Below are positions 51,976 through 60,399 of a DNA stretch of 64,000 bases, piece after piece; the first letter of the stretch is position 1; every line of letters starts with the position of its first letter. The stretch spans positions 248,001 through 312,000 of the forward strand of contig NZ_LR594662.1 in assembly GCF_901827175.1 (NCBI RefSeq), written 5' to 3'. Both the position numbers and the translations under genes were made by a program. The notes under the pieces are model-generated. The model did not search any database. It saw nothing but the letters and a program-made list of their open reading frames with translations, and was not told the DNA's origin. This DNA comes from Variovorax sp. RA8 (GTDB lineage Bacteria > Pseudomonadota > Gammaproteobacteria > Burkholderiales > Burkholderiaceae_C).

Positions 51976-52379
51976 GGTTGTCTCTGCTTTTCGATGGGTG
52001 AAGGGGAAGGAATGAGCTCAGTGCCGGCGGGTGGCGCGTTCGCCATCACCAGCGCGACCAGCACCGGCCGCGGGCTGCGGTTGACCAGCTGCCGCTTCTC
52101 GCCCGGCGCGAAGCGGCAGGAGTCGTAGGGGCCGAGCACCTGCTCGTCGCGCTGGCCCTCGAGCTCGGACACGACATGCAGCTGGCCTTCGAGCACCAGG
52201 TAGAGCTTCTCGATGGGCGAGCCGTCGAGCCCGGTGTGGCCACCGGGCAGGATCTGGCTCATGCCCATCCACATCTGCGCGCTGGGCCCGGCTTCCTTGC
52301 CCTGCAGGCGCAGGCAGCGCATGTCGAAGTGGTTCGGCGCCTCGTAGGCGGGCGCCTGGTCGAGTCGGGTGACGTGCAT
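51972..52379 (-). CDS. cupin domain protein (cytoplasmic)
   Basis: This 135-aa single-domain cupin has GGHTGLDGSPIEKLYLVLEGQLHVVSE for barrel strands and the His/Glu positions, and SCRFAPGEKRQLVNRSPRPVLVALV for the second motif. No signal. The ATG at 52379 has GGGAG 8 nt upstream; a GTG two codons earlier is an alternative. In catabolic operons such proteins can act as isomerases, decarboxylases or dioxygenases. It lies 10 nt behind the MDR oxidoreductase gene. Confidence 0.82.
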   Translation of the reverse strand: MHVTRLDQAPAYEAPNHFDMRCLRLQGKEAGPSAQMWMGMSQILPGGHTGLDGSPIEKLYLVLEGQLHVVSELEGQRDEQVLGPYDSCRFAPGEKRQLVNRSPRPVLVALVMANAPPAGTELIPSPSPIEKQRQP

Positions 52380-52389
52380 GGCCACTCCC

Positions 52390-53391
52390 TCAGGGCCGCA
52401 GTACGACGCGGTCGGTGCTGCCGGAGAGCACCAGGCGATAGGCGTCCGCCGCCTGGTCGAGGGTGAAGGCGCGCGCGACCGGGAAGGGCTTCAGGGTGCC
52501 GCGCTCGAAGCCCTCCCGCATCGCATCGAGCTGCGCGGTGGCGGCCACGCAGTCCAGCGCCAGCGAGTCGATGCCCACGTAGGTGTGCATGCCCCGGTAG
52601 AAGGCAAAGATGTCGAAGGGCACCGCGCGGTCGTGCGTGGCGATGAAGATTTGCGTCGCACCCTTGGCCATCGCCTTGTTGCCGGCCTCGAAGTAGGCGC
52701 TGCCGACCGTGTTGTAGACGATGTCGGCGCCGCGCCCGTTCGTAAGCTCGCGCACCTGCGCGGCCACATCGCCCGCGCCGGCGTCGACCACGTCGACCGG
52801 TCCGCAGGCGAAGCCTTCGAAGGGCCCCGCGCGCCGCTGCACCGCGATCACGCGCGCCCCCCCTTGCGCGGCCAGCTGCACCGCGGCCTGGCCCACCTTG
52901 CCGTTGGCGCCCAGCACCAGCACCGTCTGCCCCGCCTGCGGCATGCCGCTGCGGCGGAAGCCCTCGAAGGCGGTGACGAAGGGCACGCCCACGGCGCCGG
53001 CCTCGTCCATCGAGATGCTGCGCGGGCGAGCATGCAGCGCGGCCACCGGCAGCGAGAGGAAGCGCGCGTGCGAGCCGTCGCGCGTGATGCCGATGTCGCC
53101 GCCCGAGCCGTAGACCTCGCGGCCCACCCACTCGGTCGGGCCCGCGACCACCACGCCCGCGAAGTCGCGGCCCGGGGTGCGCGGCCACACGGCCTGGGGC
53201 ATCAGGCCCAGGCTGGCCTTCACGTCGCTGGGGTTCACCGCCGCCGCGCCGACGCGCACCACGGCGAAGCCGGGCCTGGCGGCAGGCTCGGATTGCGCCG
53301 CGATGTCGAGCTTCAAGGCGTCGAGCGTCGCGGCCTTCTCGTGCACGCGCACGGCGCGGGCGGCCGTCGCCGTGTTCAGGACTGCGCTCAT
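52390..53391 (-). CDS. MDR-superfamily oxidoreductase (zinc-independent)
   Basis: This 333-aa dehydrogenase/reductase has a GroES-like N half (RVGAAAVNPSDVKASLG, PGRDFAGVVVAGP) and a nucleotide-binding half with VLGANGKVGQAAVQLAA. No zinc-binding Cys/His set is apparent. It overlaps the BKACE gene by 4 nt. In the pathway it may reduce a double bond or oxidise an alcohol of a ring-cleavage product; substrate unknown. Confidence 0.86.
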   Translation of the reverse strand: MSAVLNTATAARAVRVHEKAATLDALKLDIAAQSEPAARPGFAVVRVGAAAVNPSDVKASLGLMPQAVWPRTPGRDFAGVVVAGPTEWVGREVYGSGGDIGITRDGSHARFLSLPVAALHARPRSISMDEAGAVGVPFVTAFEGFRRSGMPQAGQTVLVLGANGKVGQAAVQLAAQGGARVIAVQRRAGPFEGFACGPVDVVDAGAGDVAAQVRELTNGRGADIVYNTVGSAYFEAGNKAMAKGATQIFIATHDRAVPFDIFAFYRGMHTYVGIDSLALDCVAATAQLDAMREGFERGTLKPFPVARAFTLDQAADAYRLVLSGSTDRVVLRP

Positions 53392-54278
53392 CGGCCGGTT
53401 CCTCCCGCCAGCCCGAGCATCGTGCGAGCCTCGCGCGGGTTCGCGATCTCGCCGCCGAGGCTTTCGATGATGTCGCGCGCCTTTGCCACCAGCTGGGCGT
53501 TGCTCTCGGCCAGCACGCCCTTCTCGAGGTAGATGTTGTCTTCCATGCCCACGCGCACATGGCCGCCCAGCAGCCAGGCCTGGGCCACGATCGGGAACTC
53601 CATGCGGCCGATGCCGAAGGCACTCCAGAAGGCGCCGCGCGGCAGCATGTCTCGCGCGTACATCACGGTCTGCGGCGTGGGCATGAAGCCGTACTTCACG
53701 CCCAGCACCAGCGTCCACATCGCCGGGCCCTCGAGCGTGCCGTCGGCGATCAGGTCCAGTGCCATGTGGATGTCGCCGGAGTCGAAGATCTCGAGCTCGG
53801 GCTTCACGCCCGCCTCGCGGATCACCTTCGCCATGCGGCGCACGTTCTTCGGCGTGTTGATGACCACGTCGGGGCCCGAGTTCATGGTGTTGAGGTCCAG
53901 CGAGCACACGTCGGGCTTGATCAGCGCGATGTGCTCAACGCGCTTCTCCGGAGGCAGGAGGCTGGTGCCGGGAGCGTAGACCTTGGGGTCGTCCTCGCTC
54001 GGGATGAAGCGGCCGCCGGGGCCGGTCGTGAGATTGATGATCAGCTCGCGGTTCTGCTTGCGGATGCGGTCCACCACGTCGCGGTAGAGCTCGACCTGCA
54101 TCGAGGGCCTGCCGCTCTCCGGATCGCGCACATGGATGTGCACCTGGCCCGCGCCGGCCTCGGCCGCGGCCAGGCACTCGTCGGCGATCTGCGCAGGCGT
54201 GATCGGAAGGTGCGGCGTCTGCTCGGGCTTCACCAGGTTGCCGGTGACCGCGCAGGTAATCAAGGTTTTGGCCTTCAC
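53388..54278 (-). CDS. BKACE (DUF849) beta-keto acid cleavage enzyme
   Basis: This 296-aa TIM-barrel protein of the 3-keto-5-aminohexanoate cleavage family has Zn ligands His47 and His49 in VHIHVRD, then LTTGPGG and the third ligand region VGMEDNIYL. BKACE enzymes use acetyl-CoA to cleave a beta-keto acid into acetoacetate and a CoA ester. It overlaps the SDR and the MDR genes by 4 nt on each side. Together with the intradiol dioxygenase this points to breakdown of a ring-cleavage keto acid; the exact substrate is unknown. Confidence 0.9.
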   Translation of the reverse strand: MKAKTLITCAVTGNLVKPEQTPHLPITPAQIADECLAAAEAGAGQVHIHVRDPESGRPSMQVELYRDVVDRIRKQNRELIINLTTGPGGRFIPSEDDPKVYAPGTSLLPPEKRVEHIALIKPDVCSLDLNTMNSGPDVVINTPKNVRRMAKVIREAGVKPELEIFDSGDIHMALDLIADGTLEGPAMWTLVLGVKYGFMPTPQTVMYARDMLPRGAFWSAFGIGRMEFPIVAQAWLLGGHVRVGMEDNIYLEKGVLAESNAQLVAKARDIIESLGGEIANPREARTMLGLAGGTGR

Positions 54279-55039
54279 AAGTGTCTCCCGCCATCCACCA
54301 CGATCCGTGTGCCGGTCACGAAGCGCAGGGTGGTCGCCAGCGCCTCGACCGTGGCCGCCACATCCTCGGGCTTGCCGATGCGCCCGAGCGGCGTCGTCGT
54401 CGCCATCTTGGCCTTGAAGTCCTCGCCGCGGCCCGCCACGAAGCCGGATTCGACCGCGCCCGGCGAGACCGAGACGACCCGCACCGCGGGCGCCAGCGCC
54501 TTGGCCAGTGCGTCGCCCACCACGTCCAGCCCGGCCTTGGCCGCGACATAGGCCAGGTTGCTGCCGACGCCGGTGAAGCCCGCGATCGAGGAAATGTTGA
54601 CCACCAGCCCGTCGCCGCTGGCCTTGAGCAGCGGCGCGAAGGCGCGGATGGTGGCGAAGACGCCGCGGAAGTTCGCGCGCATCAGGTCGTCGATGAGTTC
54701 GTCGGTCAGGCCGTCGAGATCGGCCGCGGGCACGGGCTGGGTGTGGCCCGCGCTGTTGACCAGGATGTCGCAGCGTCCGAGGCGCTCCTTCACGTCGGCT
54801 GCGGCCTTCTGCAGGCTGGGCGTGTCGACGATGTCGGCGCGCAGCGCGGCGTGGCGCTGGCCGCTCGCGGCAGGCAGCGCGGCGGTGCGCTGGGCCGCAT
54901 CGCCGGTGCCGCGGTGCAGCAGCACGCAGCTGGCGCCGAGCGCCGCGAGGCGCTGCGCCGTCGCGTAGCCGATGGCGCCTAGGCCGCCGGTGATGACGGC
55001 CACCTTGCCGTCGAGTCGGGGTGTGGGATCGAAGCTCAT
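54275..55039 (-). CDS. short-chain dehydrogenase/reductase of the catabolic operon
   Basis: This 254-aa classical SDR has TGGLGAIGYATAQRL (TGxxxGxG), NSAGHT, the catalytic Ser in NISSIAG and YVAAKAG for Tyr/Lys. The C-terminal GTRIVVDGGRHL is the usual end of the family. It would interconvert a hydroxy acid and a keto acid, supplying the beta-keto substrate for the adjacent BKACE enzyme. 29 nt behind the dioxygenase gene. Confidence 0.9.
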   Translation of the reverse strand: MSFDPTPRLDGKVAVITGGLGAIGYATAQRLAALGASCVLLHRGTGDAAQRTAALPAASGQRHAALRADIVDTPSLQKAAADVKERLGRCDILVNSAGHTQPVPAADLDGLTDELIDDLMRANFRGVFATIRAFAPLLKASGDGLVVNISSIAGFTGVGSNLAYVAAKAGLDVVGDALAKALAPAVRVVSVSPGAVESGFVAGRGEDFKAKMATTTPLGRIGKPEDVAATVEALATTLRFVTGTRIVVDGGRHL

Positions 55040-55068
55040 GCGATGCAGGTGATTAAGAAGGAAGGAAT

Positions 55069-55935
55069 TCAGGGAATGGGCGGACGGGGAAACTTCATTT
55101 CGCCGGGTTCCAGCACGAAGTCGTGCGCGAGGGTGGCGGCCTGGCCGTCTCGCTGCGCCTCGAACCGGCCGATCAGCCGGCGCGTGACGCCGAACACCGG
55201 GTCGCTCTCGAGGTTCTCGTCGTCGTCGGCGAAGACCTGCGTGATCAGCACCTTGTGGCCGGGCTTGCTCACCATGAAGTGCAGGTGCGCGGGCCGGTTG
55301 GGATGCCGCTGCTGCGCGCGCAGCAGGACGCCGCAGGGGCCGTCGGTGGGCACCGGATAGCCCGCCGGGCGGACGGTGCGGAAATGGAAACGGCCCTCGG
55401 CATCGGTCTCGAATCGGCCGCGCAGGTTCATGTCGTCCTGCTGCGGATCCTGGTTCTCGTAGAGGCCCACGGGGGAGGCCTGCCAGGCATCCACGATGGC
55501 GCCGGCGATCGGGCGGCCCTGCGTGTCGCGCACGACGCCCGTCACCTCCAGCGGTACGCCGGGCGTTTCGCAGCGCGCAATCGACTCGCCGGCCCCGCAC
55601 AGCGGTGCATTGGCGCGCCAGAAAGGGCCGAGCAGCGCCGCGTGCGATTCGCCCTGCGGGTCCTGGTTGTTCAGCAAGGCGACCAGCGTGGAGACGCCCA
55701 GCAGGTCGGCGGCCAGGACCACCTCGTTCTTGTTCTCGCCGGTCGCCTGGCCGATGCCGACGATGAATTCCAGCGCCTGCTCGAACTCCTCCTCGGTCAG
55801 GCGCACTTCCTGGACGAAGGCGTGGAGGTGGCGCGTGAGGGCCTCCATCACGGTCCTCAGGCGCTCGTCGGGCGTGCGGGACATGGCGGCGGTCGCCATC
55901 CGGAGCACGGAATCGGGGGTGGTCACGATGTTCAT
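55069..55935 (-). CDS. intradiol ring-cleavage dioxygenase (catechol/hydroxyquinol 1,2-dioxygenase type)
   Basis: This 288-aa Fe(III) enzyme has all four metal ligands: Tyr159 (PVGLYENQ), Tyr193 (AGYPVP), His217 and His219 (RPAHLHFM). An N-terminal helical Dioxygenase_N domain (residues 1-100) mediates dimerisation. It cleaves a catechol or hydroxyquinol between the hydroxyls to a muconate or maleylacetate-type product. The ATG at 55935 is preferred over an upstream frame start overlapping the operator. It is first gene of the operon, 20 nt from a perfect LacI-type palindrome. No muconate cycloisomerase or maleylacetate reductase is present, which is unusual. Confidence 0.9.
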   Translation of the reverse strand: MNIVTTPDSVLRMATAAMSRTPDERLRTVMEALTRHLHAFVQEVRLTEEEFEQALEFIVGIGQATGENKNEVVLAADLLGVSTLVALLNNQDPQGESHAALLGPFWRANAPLCGAGESIARCETPGVPLEVTGVVRDTQGRPIAGAIVDAWQASPVGLYENQDPQQDDMNLRGRFETDAEGRFHFRTVRPAGYPVPTDGPCGVLLRAQQRHPNRPAHLHFMVSKPGHKVLITQVFADDDENLESDPVFGVTRRLIGRFEAQRDGQAATLAHDFVLEPGEMKFPRPPIP

Positions 55936-55954
55936 GGGGGTGCCTCTGGTGGTC

Positions 55955-55968
55955 TGCAAACGTTTGCA
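55955..55968. promoter_or_regulatory. LacI-family operator TGCAAACGTTTGCA
   Basis: This perfect 14-bp palindrome has the central CG typical of LacI/GalR operators. It is 20 nt upstream of the dioxygenase start and 105 nt upstream of the lacI-type gene. A half-site CGTTTGCA recurs at 56061-56068, just before the regulator's ATG, allowing looping or autoregulation. Confidence 0.75.
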
Positions 55969-56072
55969 ATTATGGGGGAGGCAAGATTTCCAGCAAAATC
56001 GGGGTTTGCGAGAATCCCCAATGACAATAAGGCGATGCTTGCACCAGCCTTTGCATCAATCGTTTGCATGAA

Positions 56073-57098
56073 ATGAGCACCCATTTGTCTTCCCCGGTCA
56101 CGATCCGCGACGTCGCGCAGGCCGCCGGCGTGCACGTCTCGACGGTCTCGCGCGCCCTCAACCCGGACAAGCGCGGGATGATCAGCGAGGAGGTGCTGCG
56201 CGTGGTCGAGGAGGCGGCGCAGCGGCTGGGCTATCGGCCCAACCGTGCCGCTTCGGCGTTGCGCACCGGCCGCACCCACACCATCGGCGTTCTGGTGCCC
56301 GACATCACCAACCCGGTGTTCCCGCCCATCCTCCAGGGCATCGAGGCCAGTGCCGCGGCGCGCGGCTACTTCGTGTTCGTGACCAACGTGATGGATCACG
56401 CGCTGGCGCGCCCAGTGGTCGAGCGCATGCTGGCGCAACAGGTGGACGGGTTGGTAATGGCGATCGCCACCCGCGACGACCCGCTCGTCGACTACCTGCA
56501 GAAGGCCGGCATGCACACGGTCCTGGTGAACCGCGCCGACGAGAGCGGACGCCTGCCGGCGGTGGTCAGCGATGACCGCCTGGCGATGAAGCTGGCGGTG
56601 GATCACCTGGTCGGGGCCGGCCACCGGCGCATCGCGCACCTGGCCGGGCCGCAGAACGTGCCCACCGGCGTGGCCAGGCGGCAGGGCGTGGAGCAGGCGC
56701 TGCGCGATCGCGGCCTGGAGCTTGCCTCGGTCGTCGAATGCGAGAGCTACAGCCGCGAGGCCGGTCGACAAGCGATGGGGGAACTGCTCGCCCGGCACGA
56801 GCGGCCCGACGCCGTGGTGTGCTGCAACGACCTCGTTGCCCTGGGCGCCTACGACGTGCTGCGCGCGCAGGGCCTGCGCGTGCCGCAGGACATCTCGATC
56901 ACCGGCCACAACGACATGCCGCTGGTCGACATGGTCGATCCGCCGCTCACCACCATCCGCCTGCCGCACCGGGAGCTGGGCTGGCGCGCCGCCGAGATGC
57001 TCTTCGACGAGATCGAGGGAAAGTCGCTGTCGGCTTCCACGGTGGTGTTGCGGCCCGAGCTCGTGGTGCGCGAGTCGACGCGGCCGCGTTCGACGTAG
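56073..57098 (+). CDS. LacI family transcriptional regulator of the catabolic operon
   Basis: This 341-aa LacI/GalR protein has the HTH VTIRDVAQAAGVHVSTVSRALN (residues 9-30) with hinge helix YRPNRAASALRTGRT, and a periplasmic-binding-like effector domain (IGVLVPDITNPVFPPILQGIE to FDEIEGKS). The ATG at 56073 is used; a TTG three codons earlier also fits. It is divergent from the six-gene operon and a perfect palindromic operator lies between, so it should repress the operon until a pathway substrate binds. LacI control of aromatic catabolism is less usual than LysR or IclR. Confidence 0.92.
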   Translation: MSTHLSSPVTIRDVAQAAGVHVSTVSRALNPDKRGMISEEVLRVVEEAAQRLGYRPNRAASALRTGRTHTIGVLVPDITNPVFPPILQGIEASAAARGYFVFVTNVMDHALARPVVERMLAQQVDGLVMAIATRDDPLVDYLQKAGMHTVLVNRADESGRLPAVVSDDRLAMKLAVDHLVGAGHRRIAHLAGPQNVPTGVARRQGVEQALRDRGLELASVVECESYSREAGRQAMGELLARHERPDAVVCCNDLVALGAYDVLRAQGLRVPQDISITGHNDMPLVDMVDPPLTTIRLPHRELGWRAAEMLFDEIEGKSLSASTVVLRPELVVRESTRPRST

Positions 57099-57132
57099 CC
57101 AGCCGCGCTGGCACCACATTGGTGCGAAATTT

Positions 57133-57148
57133 CGTGACGGAGATCACG
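57133..57148. promoter_or_regulatory. Crp-like dyad CGTGA-N6-TCACG
   Basis: CGTGACGGAGATCACG is a perfect dyad with the spacing of the CRP consensus (TGTGA-N6-TCACA), differing only at the outermost base pair. It lies 66 nt upstream of the small ORF at 57214 and 291 nt upstream of the kinase ATG. A weak hairpin GCACC/GGTGC (57111-57125) after the lacI-type gene precedes it. Confidence 0.5.
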
Positions 57149-57213
57149 ATGCAACTTGCAAGCTATGTAAAAAGACGTACGTGCCATTTCCTAAAGGATT
57201 AATACTTTTAGGC

Positions 57214-57405
57214 ATGCAAGAACACGAAACAAATACCGGTTGGTGGACCGAGAAACCTGGAAGGGTCGAGCGGCCTTCCTCGTACGCGTCGTTGGGCGGC
57301 AGTTCGATGCGCGCAGACAGGGAAAGGGTATGGCTCAAGGCGCTGCTGGTGATTGCGCTGACGGCGTCCTTCGGCTTCGCACTTCTCCGGCTGGCGGCTG
57401 CTTGA
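57214..57405 (+). CDS. possible small single-pass membrane protein
   Basis: This 63-aa reading frame opens MQEHETNTGWWTEKPGRVERP and ends with one hydrophobic segment LKALLVIALTASFGFALLRLAAA, so it would be tail-anchored. AAAGGA lies about 17 nt upstream, rather far, and ATG at 57307 (32 aa) is an alternative start. It fits between a Crp-like dyad and the kinase gene (33-nt gap), which supports a role as first gene of that cluster. Could be spurious. Confidence 0.4.
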   Translation: MQEHETNTGWWTEKPGRVERPSSYASLGGSSMRADRERVWLKALLVIALTASFGFALLRLAAA

Positions 57406-57438
57406 GCCGCCAGGGCTTCGACCCGGTGCGTACACGTC

Positions 57439-59217
57439 ATGTCCGCCACGCCGCTGTCGCCTGAAGCCGCCCGCCCAAGTCCCCGGATGGAGGCGATCTG
57501 CCCGAGCTGCGGAGCCGCAAATCGCGTGGCGGCAAGGTTCTGTATGGGCTGCGTCAGGCCGCTGGAGCATGCGCCCCTGCGTGCGCAGACTCGAACCGTG
57601 CTGCAGCCCGCGTACACGGCCACACTCCCGGACACAAGGGTGGAAGCCGCCGGCGAGAGAGACCGGCGATGGACCAGCGCGCTTTCGAGGCAGGCACTGC
57701 TCGAGGGAACAACGATCGAGGGCTTCCAGATCCTGCGTCCCTTGGGCGAAGGCGGATTCGGCATCGTCTACCTGGCCTGGGACCCGGTGTTGGAGCGGCA
57801 CGTGGCGCTCAAGGAGTACATGCCCTCGACGCTGGCGATCCGCGGCGAGGACTTTCTGGGCGTGTCGATGCGCTCCGAGCGCCACCGAGGTACCTTCGAC
57901 GCGGGCCTGAAGAGTTTCCTGAACGAAGCCCGCCTCCTCGCCCGGTTCGACCATCCCGCGCTGCTCAAGGTACTGCGGTTCTGGGAAGCGAACGGAACCG
58001 CCTACATGGCGATGCCCTACTACGAGGGCCCGACGCTGAAGGAGATGCTGGCCGGCGAGCAGACTGCGCCTTCGCAGGACCAGCTTTGCGAATGGCTGCA
58101 TCCACTGCTGGATGCGCTGGCGGTCATCCACCGCGAGAACTGTCTGCACCGCGACATCTCTCCGGACAACATCCTGCTCACCAGCGCTGGGCCGGTCCTG
58201 TTGGACTTCGGCGCCGCCCGGCGCGTGATCAGCGACATGACCCAGAGCCTGACCGCGGTGCTGAAGCCGGGATTCGCGCCCATCGAGCAGTACGGCGGCG
58301 CCATGGCCCAGGGTCCCTGGACGGACATCTACGCATTGGCCGGGGTCGTCTACTACGCCATCTCCGGCCAATTGCCGCCGGCCTCGGCGGGGCGTGTGGT
58401 GAGTGACAGCTTCGAGCCCCTGGCGGACACCTATGGCGGCCTCTATAGCGATCAGTTCCTGCGCACCATCGACGCCTCCCTTTCGCTGCGCCCGGAAGCC
58501 AGGCCCCAGGACGTGGCGCAGTTCCGGGCATCGATCGATGCGCAGCCGATCGTCGCGATCCGGCCATCCTTGACGCCCGCCGAAGCGCTCGCTTCCGAAG
58601 CGGGGGCAGCACTTGCGGCCAGCGTCACCGCCGTGGCAGCCGCGGAGAGTCCCGCTTCGCAGCCGGCCCCAACTGATTTCGCGCCTACCGGTGGGGCAGT
58701 GCTCATGGCGCCCTTGCCGCGTCGCACCGGATTCCGCGCGCTGATGCTCCTCGCGCTCGTCCTCGCCTGCGGCGCCGCATGGTGGGTGGGCGCTCGGCAC
58801 GGTCCTGTGCAGGCGGAGGCGTCCGCGCAAGTCGTGCCGGCCGCGGCAGCGGTTCCCGAGCCGCAGTCCCCTGCGGTGCCGCCCAGGCAGGACGTTGAAA
58901 AACTCACGCCGGTCCTCTCGAATCTGGCCCCGGCGGAGTCGTCCGAAGCCGCAGCTCGGGGATCGGCGAATTCGGGGGCGCCCTCAAAACCGGTCCCTGC
59001 CGTAGCAGCTCGCCCTGCTGCACCGCGAGCCAAACCCGCGGTCTCCGCGCTGCAGCCCGCTGAAACCGGGCCGCGCGCTGCGCGCGCGAACGCCGATCCG
59101 GTGCCAGCCCTCGCGGCGGCAGGCACGGTGCAGCGATGCAGCGACCTCGTCCTGAAATCGTCGCTGGACAGCTTGAGTCCCGACGAACTCACCTTCCAGA
59201 AGAGCCAATGCAAATAG
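57439..59217 (+). CDS. membrane Ser/Thr protein kinase with N-terminal zinc ribbon
   Basis: In order, this 592-aa protein has a zinc ribbon CPSCG/CMGC (Cys21, 24, 35, 38); a Hanks-type kinase domain with GEGGFG (103-108), Lys125 in ALKEYMP, HRDISPDN (Asp239, Asn244) and DFGAA (257-261), all catalytic residues present; a Pro/Ala-rich linker; a membrane helix near 435-452 (LMLLALVLACGAAWWVGA); and an about 130-residue Pro/Ala-rich periplasmic part ending in a Cys-containing LVLKSSLDSLSPDELTFQKSQC. The activation loop with TQSLTAVLKPGFAPIEQY is characteristic of this proteobacterial branch. It overlaps the lipoprotein gene by 10 nt. The ATG at 57439 is used; ATG at 57487 would still keep the zinc ribbon. 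Confidence 0.9.
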   Translation: MSATPLSPEAARPSPRMEAICPSCGAANRVAARFCMGCVRPLEHAPLRAQTRTVLQPAYTATLPDTRVEAAGERDRRWTSALSRQALLEGTTIEGFQILRPLGEGGFGIVYLAWDPVLERHVALKEYMPSTLAIRGEDFLGVSMRSERHRGTFDAGLKSFLNEARLLARFDHPALLKVLRFWEANGTAYMAMPYYEGPTLKEMLAGEQTAPSQDQLCEWLHPLLDALAVIHRENCLHRDISPDNILLTSAGPVLLDFGAARRVISDMTQSLTAVLKPGFAPIEQYGGAMAQGPWTDIYALAGVVYYAISGQLPPASAGRVVSDSFEPLADTYGGLYSDQFLRTIDASLSLRPEARPQDVAQFRASIDAQPIVAIRPSLTPAEALASEAGAALAASVTAVAAAESPASQPAPTDFAPTGGAVLMAPLPRRTGFRALMLLALVLACGAAWWVGARHGPVQAEASAQVVPAAAAVPEPQSPAVPPRQDVEKLTPVLSNLAPAESSEAAARGSANSGAPSKPVPAVAARPAAPRAKPAVSALQPAETGPRAARANADPVPALAAAGTVQRCSDLVLKSSLDSLSPDELTFQKSQCK

Positions 59218-60389
59218 GAACCCGTGTCTTCACCTTGCCGCTGCTGTCCAGCCTGTTGCTGGGCATTGGCGCATCGACCCTGGTGGGCTGCAGTACCCCG
59301 CAGGTGGCCGCCGAGGCCCTGCCCTTCGACCGCGCCATCCGCGCTGCCGCCGACGCGCTGCTCGACGAGGCGCAGCCGTTCTCCAGCATGCTGGCCGGGT
59401 CGGACCGGCGAGCGGTCGTGCTCGACCCCACCCTCGATGCCGACAGCGGACAGCAGACGTCCGCCACGCAGCAGCTGGACGTTGCCATCAGCGAGCGCGT
59501 GCAGCAGGCCCGGTACTTCGAACTCGTCCCCTTCGAGGCGGCCAACCTCAAGTCCGCGAAGTACCTGATCGTCGGGTCCATGTCGCGCGCCCAGGGCGGG
59601 CATCGCCTCGACCTTGCGCTGCTGGATCTCAAGACCGGCGGCGTGCTGGCCCAGACTTCGGTCCTGGCGCGCCTGGACGCTGCCGACATGAAGCCGATCG
59701 GCTACTACCGGGACAGCCCGGTGCTGATGAAGGACGAGACGGTAGAGGGCTACGTTCGCACGACCCTTACGCGTCCCGGCAACCTGGCCGACGCGGGCTA
59801 TCTGGGCCGAATCGGCGCGGCAGCGTCCATCAACGACGCAGCCAGGCTCTACAACAGCGGCCGCTATCGCGAGGCGCTGGTCGAATACCGAGGACTGGCG
59901 GCGACACCGGCCGGCAACCAGATCCGGGTCCTGAGCGGGATCTACCTGAGCAGCGTCAAGCTCGGGCGCACGGCCGAGGCCGAGAGCGCGTTCGGGCGCC
60001 TGGTCGCCTACGGGCTCGCGCAGAAGAACCTGAGCGTGAAGTTCCTCTTCAATCCGGGGAGCACGGAGTTCTGGGCCGACCCCCGTCTCACCACCGCGTA
60101 TGGCATGTGGCTGCGCCAGATTGCCAGGCAGGCGAGCAACGCCAAGATCTGCATGGACATCGTGGGCCACACCAGCAGAACCGGCCCGGAGGAGGTCAAC
60201 GACAGCCTGTCCGCCCGGCGTGCCTTGTTCATCAAGCAGAAGCTGAGCGCGGAGGCCACCGAACTGGCGGCACGCACCCGCACCATCGGCATGGGCTCCA
60301 GGCACAACCTGGTGGGCAGCGGCACGGACGATGTCGTCGATGCGCCGGATCGCCGTGTCGATTTCGCGATCGTCGATTGCGCAGCCTGA
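59208..60389 (+). CDS. OmpA-domain lipoprotein
   Basis: This 393-aa protein has a lipoprotein signal with lipobox LVGC (Cys28). A central domain (residues 60-190: VVLDPTLDADSGQQTSATQQLDVAI, YLIVGSMSR, LALLDLKTGGVLAQT) resembles CsgG/FlgO-like surface-assembly folds. It is followed by a TPR-like stretch (AARLYNSGRYREALVEYRGLAATPAG) and a C-terminal OmpA/MotB peptidoglycan-binding domain (MDIVGHTSRTGPEEVNDSLSARRALFIKQKL, then GSRHNLVGSGTDD). It should sit in the outer membrane and hold the cell wall. The 10-nt overlap with the kinase gene indicates co-translation and a joint envelope-sensing task. Confidence 0.87.
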   Translation: MQIGTRVFTLPLLSSLLLGIGASTLVGCSTPQVAAEALPFDRAIRAAADALLDEAQPFSSMLAGSDRRAVVLDPTLDADSGQQTSATQQLDVAISERVQQARYFELVPFEAANLKSAKYLIVGSMSRAQGGHRLDLALLDLKTGGVLAQTSVLARLDAADMKPIGYYRDSPVLMKDETVEGYVRTTLTRPGNLADAGYLGRIGAAASINDAARLYNSGRYREALVEYRGLAATPAGNQIRVLSGIYLSSVKLGRTAEAESAFGRLVAYGLAQKNLSVKFLFNPGSTEFWADPRLTTAYGMWLRQIARQASNAKICMDIVGHTSRTGPEEVNDSLSARRALFIKQKLSAEATELAARTRTIGMGSRHNLVGSGTDDVVDAPDRRVDFAIVDCAA

Positions 60390-60399
60390 GGAAAACGTC

